The notes beneath the pieces are model-generated. The model did no database searches and was not told the DNA's origin. It saw nothing but the letters and a program-made list of their open reading frames with translations. The position numbers and the translations under genes were made by a program. A DNA stretch of 47,477 nucleotides, from NCBI RefSeq assembly GCF_002432125.1, contig NZ_DJFS01000072.1:1-47477 (forward strand). Reading direction: 5' to 3'. This DNA comes from Brevundimonas sp. UBA5866. GTDB lineage: Bacteria > Pseudomonadota > Alphaproteobacteria > Caulobacterales > Caulobacteraceae. Shown here piece by piece: positions 1-11,610 of this stretch (position 1 is the stretch's first letter; each line of letters starts with the position of its first letter).

Positions 1-2402
<2,402 letters not shown>

Positions 2403-2419
2403 GGCCAGGACCATATTGA

Positions 2420-2450
2420 AAAGGCCGCCCCAACGGGCGACCTTTTTGTT
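2420..2450 (+). terminator. Rho-independent terminator after metH
   Basis: The arms AAGGCCGCCC (2421-2430) and GGGCGACCTT pair with one mismatch around a CAAC loop. The RNA then runs into TTTTTGTTT. It lies 18 bases past the metH stop codon. Confidence 0.85.
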
Positions 2451-2477
2451 TGGGCGCAGACCAAGACGACAAAAGAA

Positions 2478-2506
2478 TAAGGCGGTGATCCGAAGATCAC
2501 CGCCTC
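2478..2506 (-). terminator. Rho-independent terminator of the TonB-dependent receptor gene
   Basis: A perfect 10-bp stem (GGCGGTGATC 2481-2490 with GATCACCGCC 2495-2504) closes a 4-base loop that reads TTCG on the minus strand. On that strand it is followed by TTATTCTTTT. It sits about 50 bases downstream of the receptor stop codon. Confidence 0.85.
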
Positions 2507-2555
2507 AAAGTCTTTGATCCATCAGGGAGGCGGCGAACCGCCTTCCCTTCATGGA

Positions 2556-5516
2556 TTAGAACTTCGCGGTCAGACCGATGAAGTAACGACGACCCAGGAT
2601 GTCGTAGGTCGACGGGTCGGTGTTGGCCTGAACACCCGGATCCCAGGTGCGCGGCTCTTGGTCCGTCACGTTGTTGATACCGCCACGAAGCGACAGGGTG
2701 TCATTGATGGCCCAGCTACCGCTCAGATCGAAGTAGTTGGTCGCCTTCAGCACATCCGTCGAGCCGTAGACAGTCATTTCGCCAACACGACGCCAACGCG
2801 TCGTCACCGACCACGGGCCATTAGCCCAGTTGGCCGAGAACAGCGACTTCCATTCCGGGAAGGTATTACCGAAGTCGTCCGAGATGGTGCCCAGACGGTC
2901 GGTCAACACGCCACCGGCGACAACCGAGTCCTCACGGGTACCCATCCAGCCAACAACGGCGTTGAAGTTCAGCATACCCCAGTCCGGAGCGCCGATATCA
3001 GCCAGTTGCAGGCCCCAGTCGACTTGCAGGTCAACACCCGAAGTCTTCAGCACGCCGAGGTTGTCCAGGTTCTCGATCGCATCGACGATCGAACCGTTGA
3101 GGGCATCACGACGGAACAGCTGGCAATAACCGTTGCTGTTGCTGTAGTCGGGGTTTTCGCCAGTGCCGTTGAAGCAACCGTTCAGAGCATCCGAGATCGA
3201 GATGCTCGAGATCACGTCTTCGATTTCGATGCTGTAGTAGTCGATCGAAGCCGAGAAACGCGAGAACCACGGCGACTGCGACTGCGATTGGTAAACCAGA
3301 CCGATCGAGTAGGTATCGGCGGTTTCTTCCTTCAGATCGACGTTACCGCCAGACCAGCCGTTAACCTGGCTGTTCGAGAACTCGTAAGTGTCGATAACAG
3401 CAGGCGACAGGCCTTGGGCCAGACACAGGTCTCGGACCTTGGCAGCATCCGGACCTCTACGGAAGAAGCCGCGAACGTCGCACGGGTCACCGCCAGGGGC
3501 CGACGCGCTAACGCTGCCGATGGCCGGGAAGTCCACGCCCGACGGCGAGAACAGCTCACCGATCGAAGGCGCGCGAACCGAGCGGTTGAAACCACCACGT
3601 ACGCGGAAGCCGTTGACGACTTCCCAGTCGATGTCGGCGCGATAGGCGGTCGTACCACCGATCGAGCTGTAGTCGGCGTAACGCCAGCCCAGGGTCAGAT
3701 CCAGCTGCTGGATGAACGGCTTGTTCGAGATCAGCGGCAGAAGGGCTTCACCGAACAGGTCGATACTGCGTACCGAGCCGCTTACCGAAGGTGCGGCGTT
3801 GAAGCCGGCGATTTCCACACCGCCGATGTTGCCGCCATCCGGCTGACCATTGGCACCAAGGTGCGGCGTGATCGGGTTGACACGTGCCAGCGACGGGTCC
3901 GACTCGAAGTCGTAGGTGTTCTCACGGTACTGGATACCGACAGCCACGCGGGCTTCACCGGCCGGAAGGTCGAACGCCTTACCTTGCAGGGTGCCTTCGA
4001 CGACGATCTGCTCGTTTTCAGTCACGGTGCGCGACTTACGGCCGATGTAGTCGATACAGGCTGCGGAGATCGGTTGCACACCAAACGGGTTGAAGCCGCC
4101 TTCGCAGAGGCTTCTGCCACCGTCAGGTGCATCAAGCAGGGTTTGAACGGCCGAACGCGACACGTTGCCGGTCTGGGTTTCAGCATTGTTCACACGACCG
4201 TACTGGGCGTACAGGTCATAGGTCCATTCAGTGTTCGGCAGAGTACCGCGTACACCACCGGTCAGCTGATAGACGTTATAGTCGTAGGTCGCATTACGAC
4301 CGCCGAGATCCGTAAAGCGCTTGTTCAGCTGGAACGAGCTCAGCGGGTTCGGACGGCTGTTCAGGAACGCCTTCAGATCCGCCGGGATGAACGGGTTGGT
4401 CGCCGGAGCGCGGAAGCCCGTGCTGGATGCAGCAGGCGTAGCCGCCAGTTCCTGACTGGCCTTGTACTGGTTCAGGATGGCGTCTGCATAGAACTCGGCG
4501 TTCTCGCTGATGGTATAGCGACCGCTCGTGTAAAGGTTCCAGCGCTCCATCGGCAGTTGCAGATAGTTCAGAGCGCCCGTGTTGAACAAATAGTTCGAAC
4601 CCGGAGAATAGAAGCCATCATATTCAATACCGCCCGGGCTCTTGAAGTTCAGAGCCTTGGCGTGGCTGAAGACGGTGCCGTCATTGTTGAAGCCGAACGC
4701 ACCGGTCAGTGCCAGGGTCGGGTCATTGAAATAGCTGCGCACCAGAGCGGCCGACGGCAAGTTGGCGCTGTCGAAAACGGCTGAACCCATCGGGCTGGTA
4801 CCCGAAGCGCCCGAAACAGCAGCAAACTCACGAGCCGCGTTGAAAATGTTCTCGCGGGTCGAACGGTTGATCGAGATCACAGCATTACCGCGATCATCGG
4901 CGAAGTTACCGCCAATGGTCATGGTGTAGCTTTGGTTCACACCGTCTTCACGGTCGGTTTGACCGTACTGGGCGTCCACTTGGACACCCGAGAAGTTGTT
5001 GTTCAGAATGAAGTTCGCCACACCGGCGACGGCGTCCGAACCATAGGCGGCCGATGCACCGCCAGAGATGGTTTCAACGCTGCGGACCAGTGCCGACGGG
5101 ATCAGGTTAACGTCAGCCGAACCGTCGCTGTTCGACGGGACCAGACGGCGACCGTTGACCAGCACCAGGGTACGCTTGGAACCCAGGCTGCGCAGGTCCA
5201 GGTTGGCCTGACCGCCATTCGACGGGTTGTTCGACGTCGACGAGATCGACGGCGTAAACTGCGGCAGATCGTTCATCAGGGTATCGATCGTAATCGAACC
5301 CGTAGCTTGAATGTCTTCGCTGTCGACAGTGACGATCGGGCTAACCGACTTATAGTCCTGTCGAGCGATACGGGACCCCGTAACGACGATTTCGCTGACT
5401 TGGGTAACATCGTCTTGCGACGATTGCGCGTGCGCAGCAGTCCCCACACTGGCGAGGGCAGCACCAGCCAACACACTGCTGGCGAGCAGCCACTTACGCC
5501 CACTCATATTAGACAT
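2556..5516 (-). CDS. TonB-dependent outer-membrane receptor
   Basis: This 986-residue protein is an energised outer-membrane importer of the long receptor class common in Caulobacterales and sphingomonads. A signal peptide covers residues 1-30 (ending AAHAQ), a TonB-box-like EIVVTGSRI follows at about residue 42, and the plug domain runs from about 55 to 180 (including VLVNGRRLVP and ISGGASAAYGSDAVAGV). A 22-strand-type beta barrel follows and ends in the typical terminal aromatic residue (YFIGLTAKF). The start is supported by GGAGGAGGA about 8 bases upstream of ATG. The ligand cannot be told: there is no adjacent FecI/FecR pair, hydrolase or permease. A decayed paralogue lies just upstream on the same strand, and both leaders share CCACGGAGGA. 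Confidence 0.95.
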   Translation of the reverse strand: MSNMSGRKWLLASSVLAGAALASVGTAAHAQSSQDDVTQVSEIVVTGSRIARQDYKSVSPIVTVDSEDIQATGSITIDTLMNDLPQFTPSISSTSNNPSNGGQANLDLRSLGSKRTLVLVNGRRLVPSNSDGSADVNLIPSALVRSVETISGGASAAYGSDAVAGVANFILNNNFSGVQVDAQYGQTDREDGVNQSYTMTIGGNFADDRGNAVISINRSTRENIFNAAREFAAVSGASGTSPMGSAVFDSANLPSAALVRSYFNDPTLALTGAFGFNNDGTVFSHAKALNFKSPGGIEYDGFYSPGSNYLFNTGALNYLQLPMERWNLYTSGRYTISENAEFYADAILNQYKASQELAATPAASSTGFRAPATNPFIPADLKAFLNSRPNPLSSFQLNKRFTDLGGRNATYDYNVYQLTGGVRGTLPNTEWTYDLYAQYGRVNNAETQTGNVSRSAVQTLLDAPDGGRSLCEGGFNPFGVQPISAACIDYIGRKSRTVTENEQIVVEGTLQGKAFDLPAGEARVAVGIQYRENTYDFESDPSLARVNPITPHLGANGQPDGGNIGGVEIAGFNAAPSVSGSVRSIDLFGEALLPLISNKPFIQQLDLTLGWRYADYSSIGGTTAYRADIDWEVVNGFRVRGGFNRSVRAPSIGELFSPSGVDFPAIGSVSASAPGGDPCDVRGFFRRGPDAAKVRDLCLAQGLSPAVIDTYEFSNSQVNGWSGGNVDLKEETADTYSIGLVYQSQSQSPWFSRFSASIDYYSIEIEDVISSISISDALNGCFNGTGENPDYSNSNGYCQLFRRDALNGSIVDAIENLDNLGVLKTSGVDLQVDWGLQLADIGAPDWGMLNFNAVVGWMGTREDSVVAGGVLTDRLGTISDDFGNTFPEWKSLFSANWANGPWSVTTRWRRVGEMTVYGSTDVLKATNYFDLSGSWAINDTLSLRGGINNVTDQEPRTWDPGVQANTDPSTYDILGRRYFIGLTAKF

Positions 5517-6012
5517 ATCGAGTCCTCCTCCGTGGAACGCCGATACGGTCGCATCCGAGCAAAACCGTCAACGGGCGGTCGCAAAATTTGGTTATTTGTG
5601 GCGAATAAGCTGTAATTGCGTCACATTTCGATCACAGTAACATTACGATCAGGCGGGCTTTTTTCATAGATGGTGCAAATATAGGTTTTGTGAAACATCC
5701 GGCATTTTCCAGGACAATCCGAACCTTTTTGTTTCATTTTTTATCATTAAAAAACAATGCGTTATTGAATATTGTCAAAGCTTGATACCCCACCCTACGC
5801 GACCGAGCTTTGCTTCAAAGTTTTCGAATGCGAGATGGATGATCCCGTTATTTTCATCAAAAACTGACACATCAATATGCAACCAACCTCAATGAGGCCA
5901 TTCACAGGCCACATTTAGGTTACGCGAACGCGACTCACCGGCACGAAATGCGGCACGAACAGAAAAAGCGGCAACCGGAGTTGCCGCCTTCACTCCATAG
6001 ATCTAGCGGCGC
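5517..6012. other. Non-coding gap: leader of the TonB receptor and terminator of the remnant
   Basis: These 496 bases contain no convincing gene. The part from about 5600 to 5900 is clearly A/T-richer than its surroundings and should hold the receptor promoter on the minus strand. A TTGACA-like hexamer (minus strand, 5778-5773) is the only -35-like element I can name, and no good -10 follows it at 17 bases. The right end holds the terminator of the upstream receptor remnant. Confidence 0.5.
5966..5990 (-). terminator. Terminator downstream of the receptor remnant
   Basis: A perfect 8-bp stem (GCGGCAAC 5968-5975 with GTTGCCGC 5980-5987) closes a 4-base loop. Read on the minus strand it is followed by TTTTTCTG. 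It has survived although the gene in front of it is broken. Confidence 0.8.
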
Positions 6013-6490
6013 TTAGAAGCGGGCGCGCGCACCGATGTAGAAGTATCGACCGATCACGTCATATGTCGACGGGACTGTTTGGTACTGGTGGCCGCTTTCG
6101 TAGATGGGCGGGTTCCTGTCGAACAGGTTGGCGTCCGTGGCCTGGATCGAACCGCTCAGGCCAACGTTCGTCAGCAGGTCACGGACTTCAGCGCTCAGGG
6201 TGCCGGTGGTGGCAACCGGAACCGATAAGGCAGCCGACGATTCAGCCAGTTGGTTCGAGCTGGCATAGGTGCTGTACAGCATGTCACCATAGAACTCGAC
6301 GCTGTCATTGATGTCGTATTTCAGCGTGGTGTTGAAGTTGGTGCGCTCGTACAGCGATTGCAGCAGGTTGACCGGGTTGAAGTCGTACCGGAAGTCCGAA
6401 GCCGCATCGCAACCGTTGGTGTTCGGGCCCTGCAAAGCCTGCGATCATAGACGTGGCGAGCCAACGCTCGCGCTTCGTGATTTAAGTCAT
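6013..6490 (-). pseudogene. Remnant of a TonB-dependent receptor (signal peptide, mid-barrel and C-terminus joined by deletions)
   Basis: The minus strand has a Shine-Dalgarno (GGAGG, 6499-6495) before ATG at 6490. The third codon of that frame is TAA. Past the stop, the same frame still reads ITKRERWLATSMIAGFA, a receptor-type signal peptide. Sequence in another frame (TTG at 6435) then encodes mid-barrel residues (NFNTTLKYDINDSVEFYGD), followed by a second apparent join near DLLTNVGLSG and an intact receptor C-terminus (STYDVIGRYFYIGARARF). About 140 residues remain of an expected 900-1000, and there is no plug domain. I infer a premature stop plus at least two internal deletions, one of them frame-changing. 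A functional short protein starting at 6435 is possible but unlikely. Confidence 0.85.
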
Positions 6491-6794
6491 AATTCCTCCG
6501 TGGTGGAGGTGACACAGCACGACATCCCCCGGTCTGTACCGCCCCCATAGAAACTGCAAAAATAGACCTTCATCAGTTCTGTCGTTTGCGCCATTCGGTG
6601 AACCTTTTCCCCGCCCATACACACAGGTCCCGTGACGCGCGCAGAAACAAAAGCTTTCAAGTATTTTGATTGAAGGCCTAAGCGCGGCTATAAATATCAA
6701 TAGTTTGCAATGATTTGGGCAGTGACCAACTAGCCGGATCACAACCGAGGCGCTAACCTTTAACGGCCCTCCCCTTCACGCAGACAAACCCGCC
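6491..6794. other. Non-coding gap between receptor remnant and MBL-fold hydrolase
   Basis: About 300 bases with no supported gene. The left end is the ribosome binding site and former leader of the receptor remnant. The right end must hold the promoter of the plus-strand hydrolase gene. I see no strong repeat or named operator. Confidence 0.45.
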
Positions 6795-7691
6795 ATGCAG
6801 TTCATCAAAGCCTTTGATTTTGCCTATGGCCGGTGCGACCGGATCTCCCCGCTTGTCGAACGTGTGATCGCCAACAATCCAGGACCGTTCACATTTACCG
6901 GCACCGGAACCTATATCGTCGGTCGAGGCGACGGAGCCGTAGCGGTCATCGATCCCGGTCCTGCGGATGAGGCGCACCTTGATGCCCTGCTTGGAGCTAT
7001 CGGCTATCGAAAAGTCAGCCACATACTGGTCACCCACACCCACGCCGACCACGCCCCCCTGAGCCGACCGCTTTCAAACGCGTGCGGCAAGCCACCGATC
7101 TATGCGGCTGCGCCCCCGGAACGCTCTGGCGAAAGCGTTCGACTGGATGAAGCAGACGATGAAGCCTTCTCGCCTGACGTGATTATCCGTGGCGGAGAAA
7201 CGATCGAGGGCGATGGCTGGACGATAGAGGTAATGGCCACCCCGGGGCATGCCTCGAACCATATGTGCTTTGTGCTGGCCGAAGAGAACGGCCTGCTCAG
7301 CGGCGATCACATAATGGGCTGGTCCACAACCATCGTCGCCCCGCCAGACGGGGACATGTCGGACTATATGGCCAGTCTCGAGGCGGTTATGGCCCGTGAT
7401 TTCCATATCGTCTGGCCCACCCACGGTGCCCCGATCACCGATGTCGAGCCCTTTCTGAAAGGGTATCACGCCCATCGGATGGCCCGTGAAGAACAGATCA
7501 TCGAGCGGTTGAAAGCAGGCGACACCACGATCGAGCGGATGGTGCCTGTTCTCTATGCCACGGTGAGCCAAAGCCTGTGGCCGGCAGCCAGCCTGTCTGT
7601 GCTGTCACATCTGATCAAACTGGCCCGCGAGGGGCGCGCTGTGACCGATGACGAGAATAGCCTGTCAGGGCGCTGGAGCCTGATCGGCTAG
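6795..7691 (+). CDS. Metallo-beta-lactamase-fold hydrolase (LACTB2/glyoxalase II-like)
   Basis: A 298-residue cytoplasmic protein with no signal peptide. The metal-binding set of the fold is complete: THTHADH at residues 80-86, H152 (ATPGHASNH), D171 (LSGDH) and H210 (WPTHGAP). Residues after about 225 form a small helical region resembling the winged-helix tail found in LACTB2-type members. The family includes thioester hydrolases, glyoxalase II and ribonucleases, so the substrate cannot be fixed. The gene stands alone; its 3' neighbour converges 3 bases after the stop. No clear Shine-Dalgarno precedes the ATG. Confidence 0.9.
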   Translation: MQFIKAFDFAYGRCDRISPLVERVIANNPGPFTFTGTGTYIVGRGDGAVAVIDPGPADEAHLDALLGAIGYRKVSHILVTHTHADHAPLSRPLSNACGKPPIYAAAPPERSGESVRLDEADDEAFSPDVIIRGGETIEGDGWTIEVMATPGHASNHMCFVLAEENGLLSGDHIMGWSTTIVAPPDGDMSDYMASLEAVMARDFHIVWPTHGAPITDVEPFLKGYHAHRMAREEQIIERLKAGDTTIERMVPVLYATVSQSLWPAASLSVLSHLIKLAREGRAVTDDENSLSGRWSLIG

Positions 7692-7694
7692 ATA

Positions 7695-8381
7695 TCAACG
7701 CAGGGCATTCATTTCCGAGACGATCCGCCTGGCCAGATCGCACGCCTGAGGCCCGATTGGCAGGCTGTCCCGAGCCGAGACGCGAACATCTGTACGCCCG
7801 GGCCGGATGCGTACTGTGACGTCATGCTGGATGCCGAACCACATGCCTTCTTTCCAACCGTCCACTCTGAACGGCGACATTCCCATAACCGTCACGCCCG
7901 ACTGTTTGAGCGCCCAAGCGACAACTTCGGGAGACAGCTGGCTGTCGATCGCTTCAAGCCCGTCGCATGCAACCGTATCTGTGGCACGTACACCCGCCGC
8001 GCGGCGGTCGGACAGCATGGCGCGCCCGAAGACCGGCGGGTCATCTGCATTCGAAGTGACATCCCGCGGCGCAGGGCCGAAACGCGTAAGCTGGTACTGC
8101 GTCGCCCCCAGCGTCACCGCGCCGATCACAACGGCAGCGGCCGCATAGGTCCAGAGATCGCGGTAACGGATCAGGAGCAGCAGCGACACCGCTGCCGCCC
8201 CTGCCCCGATCCATGCCAGAACAGGGGCCACCTTCAGGCCCAGCGTACCGAAACCGGTATCCAGGCCGATCATGCCCGTTCGGGTCGCCAGAACGGCACC
8301 CAGCACCAGCAACGGCACCAACAAGGTCACCAGAACCAGAAACTTGGCCAAGGCCGTTGGCGATGTTTTCCCTGACGGCAT
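7695..8381 (-). CDS. DUF1499 family membrane protein
   Basis: The protein has 228 residues. Three hydrophobic segments occupy roughly residues 12-32, 48-70 and 76-97. A soluble C-terminal DUF1499 domain follows (VFGRAMLSDRR, then VACDGLEAI and WFGIQHDVTVRIRPG). No function is established for DUF1499. The gene starts 20 bases after the acyl-CoA ligase stop on the same strand, so the two are probably co-transcribed. Both ends of the ORF are clean and the ATG start is the only sensible one. Confidence 0.85.
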   Translation of the reverse strand: MPSGKTSPTALAKFLVLVTLLVPLLVLGAVLATRTGMIGLDTGFGTLGLKVAPVLAWIGAGAAAVSLLLLIRYRDLWTYAAAAVVIGAVTLGATQYQLTRFGPAPRDVTSNADDPPVFGRAMLSDRRAAGVRATDTVACDGLEAIDSQLSPEVVAWALKQSGVTVMGMSPFRVDGWKEGMWFGIQHDVTVRIRPGRTDVRVSARDSLPIGPQACDLARRIVSEMNALR

Positions 8382-8401
8382 CCAGACCCCCTAAATGGCT
8401 G

Positions 8402-10030
8402 TTAGGCTATTGAAGGCAGGCGATAATCCTTCATTCGCTCACGCAACAGCTTCTTGTCGATCTTGCCCGTCGCGCCAAGCGGAATCTCTTCGACTGCGAC
8501 AACATCATCCGGCATCCACCACTTGGCGATCTTGCCCTGCAGGAAGTCCAGATGCTCCTGCTTGTCGAGAGTTTCGCCCTCTTTCAATTTGACGATCAGC
8601 AGCGGACGTTCGTCCCATTTGGGATGCGCGGCACCGATCACTGCGGCCAGTTCAACCTTCGGATGGCCAAGGGCCAGGTTTTCGATTTCGATCGAACTGA
8701 TCCATTCGCCGCCGGACTTGATTACGTCCTTGGCCCGGTCGGTGATGTGCATGAAACCGTGGGCGTCGATGGTGGCCACATCGCCGGTGTCGAAATAGCC
8801 TTCATCATCGACCACCGAGCCTTCGCCCCGGAAATAGGCCTTGGCCACGGTCGGACCCTTGATCAGCAGACGCCCGAAGGTTTCGCCATCGTGCGGCAGT
8901 TCCTCGCCCTTGTCGTTCTCGAGTTTGAGCGAGACACCAAGCGGCGGAATTCCCTGTTTCACACGCTGGCGGATTTGATCGTCCTTGGGCCAGCTGCGCA
9001 TTTCAGGACGCAGGTTGGATACCGTACCGACCGGCGATGTCTCGGTCATGCCCCACCCCTGAACGACCTCGACGCCGTATTCGTCCTCGAAAGTGCGGAT
9101 GAGTACTTCCGGCACAGCCGCGCCGCCGATCAGAACACGTTTGACGGTGGACAGACGCGAACCTGTTTCGCGCATATGCTGCAACAGGCCTTGCCATACG
9201 GTCGGCACCGCCGCCGAGAAGGTCACGCCTTCGCTTTCCAGCAGTTCGTAGATGGAGGCACCGTCCATCTTGGCCCCCGGCATCACCAATTTGGTGCCGG
9301 TCGCCGGTGCCGCAAAGGCAATGCCCCATGCATTGGCGTGGAACATCGGCACCACCGGCAGGATGACATCATCCGGCGTCGCGCCCAGAACCGAGGCCTG
9401 CATGGTGATCAAGGTGTGCAGGAAGTTCGAGCGGTGCGAGTACAGCACCCCCTTCGGATTTCCAGTCGTGCCCGAGGTGTAGCAAAGACCGCAGGCGGTA
9501 TTCTCGTCGAACCCGCCCCAGACCGCATCGGCCGACGCCTGATCGATCAGATCCTCATAGGCCTCGCAGTTCGGCAGCTTGGTCTGCGGCATGTGCGCCT
9601 TGTCGGTCATGATGACAAAGCGTTCGACCTTGGGAATGTGCGGCAGGATGGCTTCCAGCAGCGGTACGAACGTCAGGTCCGTCAACACCACGCGGTCCTC
9701 GGCGTGGTTGATGATGTAGACCAACTGCTCGGCGAACAGGCGAGGGTTCAGGGTGTGGCAGATCGCGCCGATCCCCATGATGCCGTACCACGCCTCGATG
9801 TGACGGTCGGTGTTCCAGCAAAGGGTAGCGATACGGTCGCCCGCCTCCACCCCCCAGGCCTTGAGGACGTTCGAGAATTTTTTGGCCCGACCGTACATAT
9901 CGGCATATGTCGTGCGGGTAATCGGGCCTTCGACCGAGCGGGTGACAACCTCCGTTCGCGGGTGCCAGTCGCGGGCGTGATCGAAAATGCGATCTACAGT
10001 CAGCGGCCAGTCCTGCATAAGTCCGAGCAT
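8402..10030 (-). CDS. Fatty-acyl-CoA synthetase (AMP-binding, medium/long chain type)
   Basis: A 542-residue enzyme of the ANL superfamily that activates a fatty acid with ATP to acyl-AMP and then acyl-CoA. Visible motifs are the P-loop YTSGTTGNPKG (184-194), GWGMTETSP (about 335), YFDTGDVATI (about 425), the hinge region with GGEWISSIEIEN, and the C-terminal catalytic lysine in GATGKIDKK. The overall pattern resembles AlkK-like medium-chain acyl-CoA ligases; chain length is inference. AAGAGGAA precedes the ATG at a good distance. It heads a short operon with the DUF1499 gene. Confidence 0.93.
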   Translation of the reverse strand: MLGLMQDWPLTVDRIFDHARDWHPRTEVVTRSVEGPITRTTYADMYGRAKKFSNVLKAWGVEAGDRIATLCWNTDRHIEAWYGIMGIGAICHTLNPRLFAEQLVYIINHAEDRVVLTDLTFVPLLEAILPHIPKVERFVIMTDKAHMPQTKLPNCEAYEDLIDQASADAVWGGFDENTACGLCYTSGTTGNPKGVLYSHRSNFLHTLITMQASVLGATPDDVILPVVPMFHANAWGIAFAAPATGTKLVMPGAKMDGASIYELLESEGVTFSAAVPTVWQGLLQHMRETGSRLSTVKRVLIGGAAVPEVLIRTFEDEYGVEVVQGWGMTETSPVGTVSNLRPEMRSWPKDDQIRQRVKQGIPPLGVSLKLENDKGEELPHDGETFGRLLIKGPTVAKAYFRGEGSVVDDEGYFDTGDVATIDAHGFMHITDRAKDVIKSGGEWISSIEIENLALGHPKVELAAVIGAAHPKWDERPLLIVKLKEGETLDKQEHLDFLQGKIAKWWMPDDVVAVEEIPLGATGKIDKKLLRERMKDYRLPSIA

Positions 10031-10218
10031 CAGGCGTTCCTCTTAAATAAATCCCTGTCGTGCGCTCTTGTTGTTCTTTGATCGGCGCTATTTGGAAACG
10101 CTATGCCAATAAGGCGAACGCTTGCAACGTGACCTTAGGTAAGCTTATCGGACAAACCGGTGATTTTCGCCCTTGTTCGTCTTGCGCCAAAGCCGGCGAC
10201 AGTGAATGAGAACGCCTC

Positions 10219-10863
10219 ATGACCATTCTTATTGCCATCACCGGCGGCTCTGGCTCGGGCAAATCCACGCTGGCCGAAGCCCTGATTTCTGCCCTTCCCG
10301 AGGGCGTTGCAGCCCTTATTCGCGAGGATTCCTATTATAAGGACGCTGCCTCGGTTCCCGGCTTCGATGCGGCAACGCACGACTTCGATCATGTTGACGC
10401 GCGCGATCACGATCTTCTGATCCGCGACCTTACGTCACTGAAGAACGGTCAGGACATTGTCGCCCCGGTCTATTCCTTCATTACCCACGGTCGCGAAGCC
10501 GGTGGCGAGCCGGTGCATGCTGCCGAGGTGGTGATCATCGAAGGGACCCACCTGCTGTGCAATCCACAGCTGGCATCCCTGTTCGATGTGAAGGTGTTTG
10601 TGGACACGCCCGCAGACATCCGCTTCATCCGGCGCCTGTTGCGCGATCAGGCCGAGCGCGGCCGCACGGCGGATTCCGTGGTCAACCAGTATCTGCTGAC
10701 CGTGCGCCCGGGACATGAGTCCTTCACCGAGCCATCGCGAGTACATGCGGATTTCATCGTTGCCGATGCAACAGCCGCCGTACGCCTTGTAGATCGCGAT
10801 GTTGTACTACGCCTGATTGCACCAGTGTTACTGCACCCGTTACTAGTGCAATATGTCCGCTAA
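10219..10863 (+). CDS. udk: Uridine kinase
   Basis: The 214 residues start with a P-loop (GGSGSGKST, residues 9-17) in the nucleoside-kinase context. REDSYYKD follows, then the HPxxFD-like segment in the form THDFDHVDA and the lid/arginine region FIRRLLRDQAERGRT. These are features of uridine/cytidine kinases, which phosphorylate uridine to UMP in pyrimidine salvage. The length fits the family. The C-terminus after about residue 185 is less conserved. The gene is monocistronic, with a hairpin about 100 bases downstream just ahead of the TetR gene. Confidence 0.88.
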   Translation: MTILIAITGGSGSGKSTLAEALISALPEGVAALIREDSYYKDAASVPGFDAATHDFDHVDARDHDLLIRDLTSLKNGQDIVAPVYSFITHGREAGGEPVHAAEVVIIEGTHLLCNPQLASLFDVKVFVDTPADIRFIRRLLRDQAERGRTADSVVNQYLLTVRPGHESFTEPSRVHADFIVADATAAVRLVDRDVVLRLIAPVLLHPLLVQYVR

Positions 10864-10965
10864 GACGTCGGGGATTAAATACAACAGCTACAACTCACTG
10901 CGGTCTTAATACGCACCAAGTAGTAACGCTGTTATCCTTGCATCAATAGCAAAGCTCGGTCACTA

Positions 10966-10999
10966 TCCGGGGGCAGATGAAATCTCATCAACCCCCGGA
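10966..10999 (+). promoter_or_regulatory. Nested hairpin immediately before the TetR start codon
   Basis: TCCGGGGG pairs with CCCCCGGA, and inside it GATGA pairs with TCATC around AATC. A T-run of about four bases follows, then the ATG of the TetR gene about five bases past the stem. It could be the udk terminator. It could also be an operator: if the TetR mRNA is leaderless, the palindrome would cover its promoter. Confidence 0.6.
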
Positions 11000-11004
11000 T
11001 TTTC

Positions 11005-11610
11005 ATGCAAGTACCCCTGGACCCGCGGGTCCCCACGATTATCAACGAAGCTCGCCTTCGGTTTGTCACCGAAGGCTATGCTGCAGCTCGCATTGAACCC
11101 ATCGCACGCGCCGCAGGCGTTTCAACCGCAACCCTGTACAGTTTTTTCGCCAGCAAGGCCGATCTGTTCGACGCCGTGCTGGAAAGTGCGGCAACGGAAT
11201 TCTACGACAAGCTGTCACGTGTTTCGGACACTGCGGACAGGCCGACAAAGGCCGATCTGGTGGACTATCTGACCCGCTATACCGAGTTTCTGTCTGACGG
11301 GTTCGTGCGCAAGATGTTCAGGCTGATCCTTGCCGAACGCCCACGGTTCAGCAAACGCGCTGCCGAGTTCTTCGACAAGGGCCGGGGCGATATAGCCCAC
11401 AGGCTGATCCAGACCTGCGAAAGCATGGCAAACAACGGCCTGATCCGGGTGGAAAAGCCCAGTTGGGCGGTCAGCCAGCTGCTGGGCATGATCGAACACC
11501 CGGTACTGCTGCTGCCGTTGGCGACCGACAAGGACCCCATCCAGTCCCGCAGCGCCCGCGCCATTGCAGAGGATGCGGTTGAGACTTTTTGGGCGCGATA
11601 CGCTGTCTGA
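11005..11610 (+). CDS. TetR/AcrR family transcriptional regulator
   Basis: A 201-residue DNA-binding protein. The N-terminal helix-turn-helix spans roughly residues 8-55 (EARLRFVTEGYAAARIEPIA, then AAGVSTATLYSFFASKADLF), the canonical TetR pattern. The C-terminal ligand/dimer domain carries no recognisable ligand signature. The ATG is the only usable start, because an in-frame stop lies just upstream and no alternative start codon intervenes. No Shine-Dalgarno fits: the hairpin ends about five bases before the ATG. Its stop abuts the convergent pdxH stop. Targets are unknown; autoregulation through the palindrome is an inference. Confidence 0.9.
   Translation: MQVPLDPRVPTIINEARLRFVTEGYAAARIEPIARAAGVSTATLYSFFASKADLFDAVLESAATEFYDKLSRVSDTADRPTKADLVDYLTRYTEFLSDGFVRKMFRLILAERPRFSKRAAEFFDKGRGDIAHRLIQTCESMANNGLIRVEKPSWAVSQLLGMIEHPVLLLPLATDKDPIQSRSARAIAEDAVETFWARYAV

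Noticed and set aside
2514..4784. Long open frame of about 750 codons opposite the TonB receptor
   Set aside because: It is the mirror of a well-supported receptor gene on the other strand; its translation is Arg/Val-rich with no family features, a common GC-rich shadow.
8552..10081. Open frame of about 500 codons opposite the acyl-CoA ligase
   Set aside because: Antisense shadow of a gene with all ANL motifs; no domain can be seen in the antisense translation.
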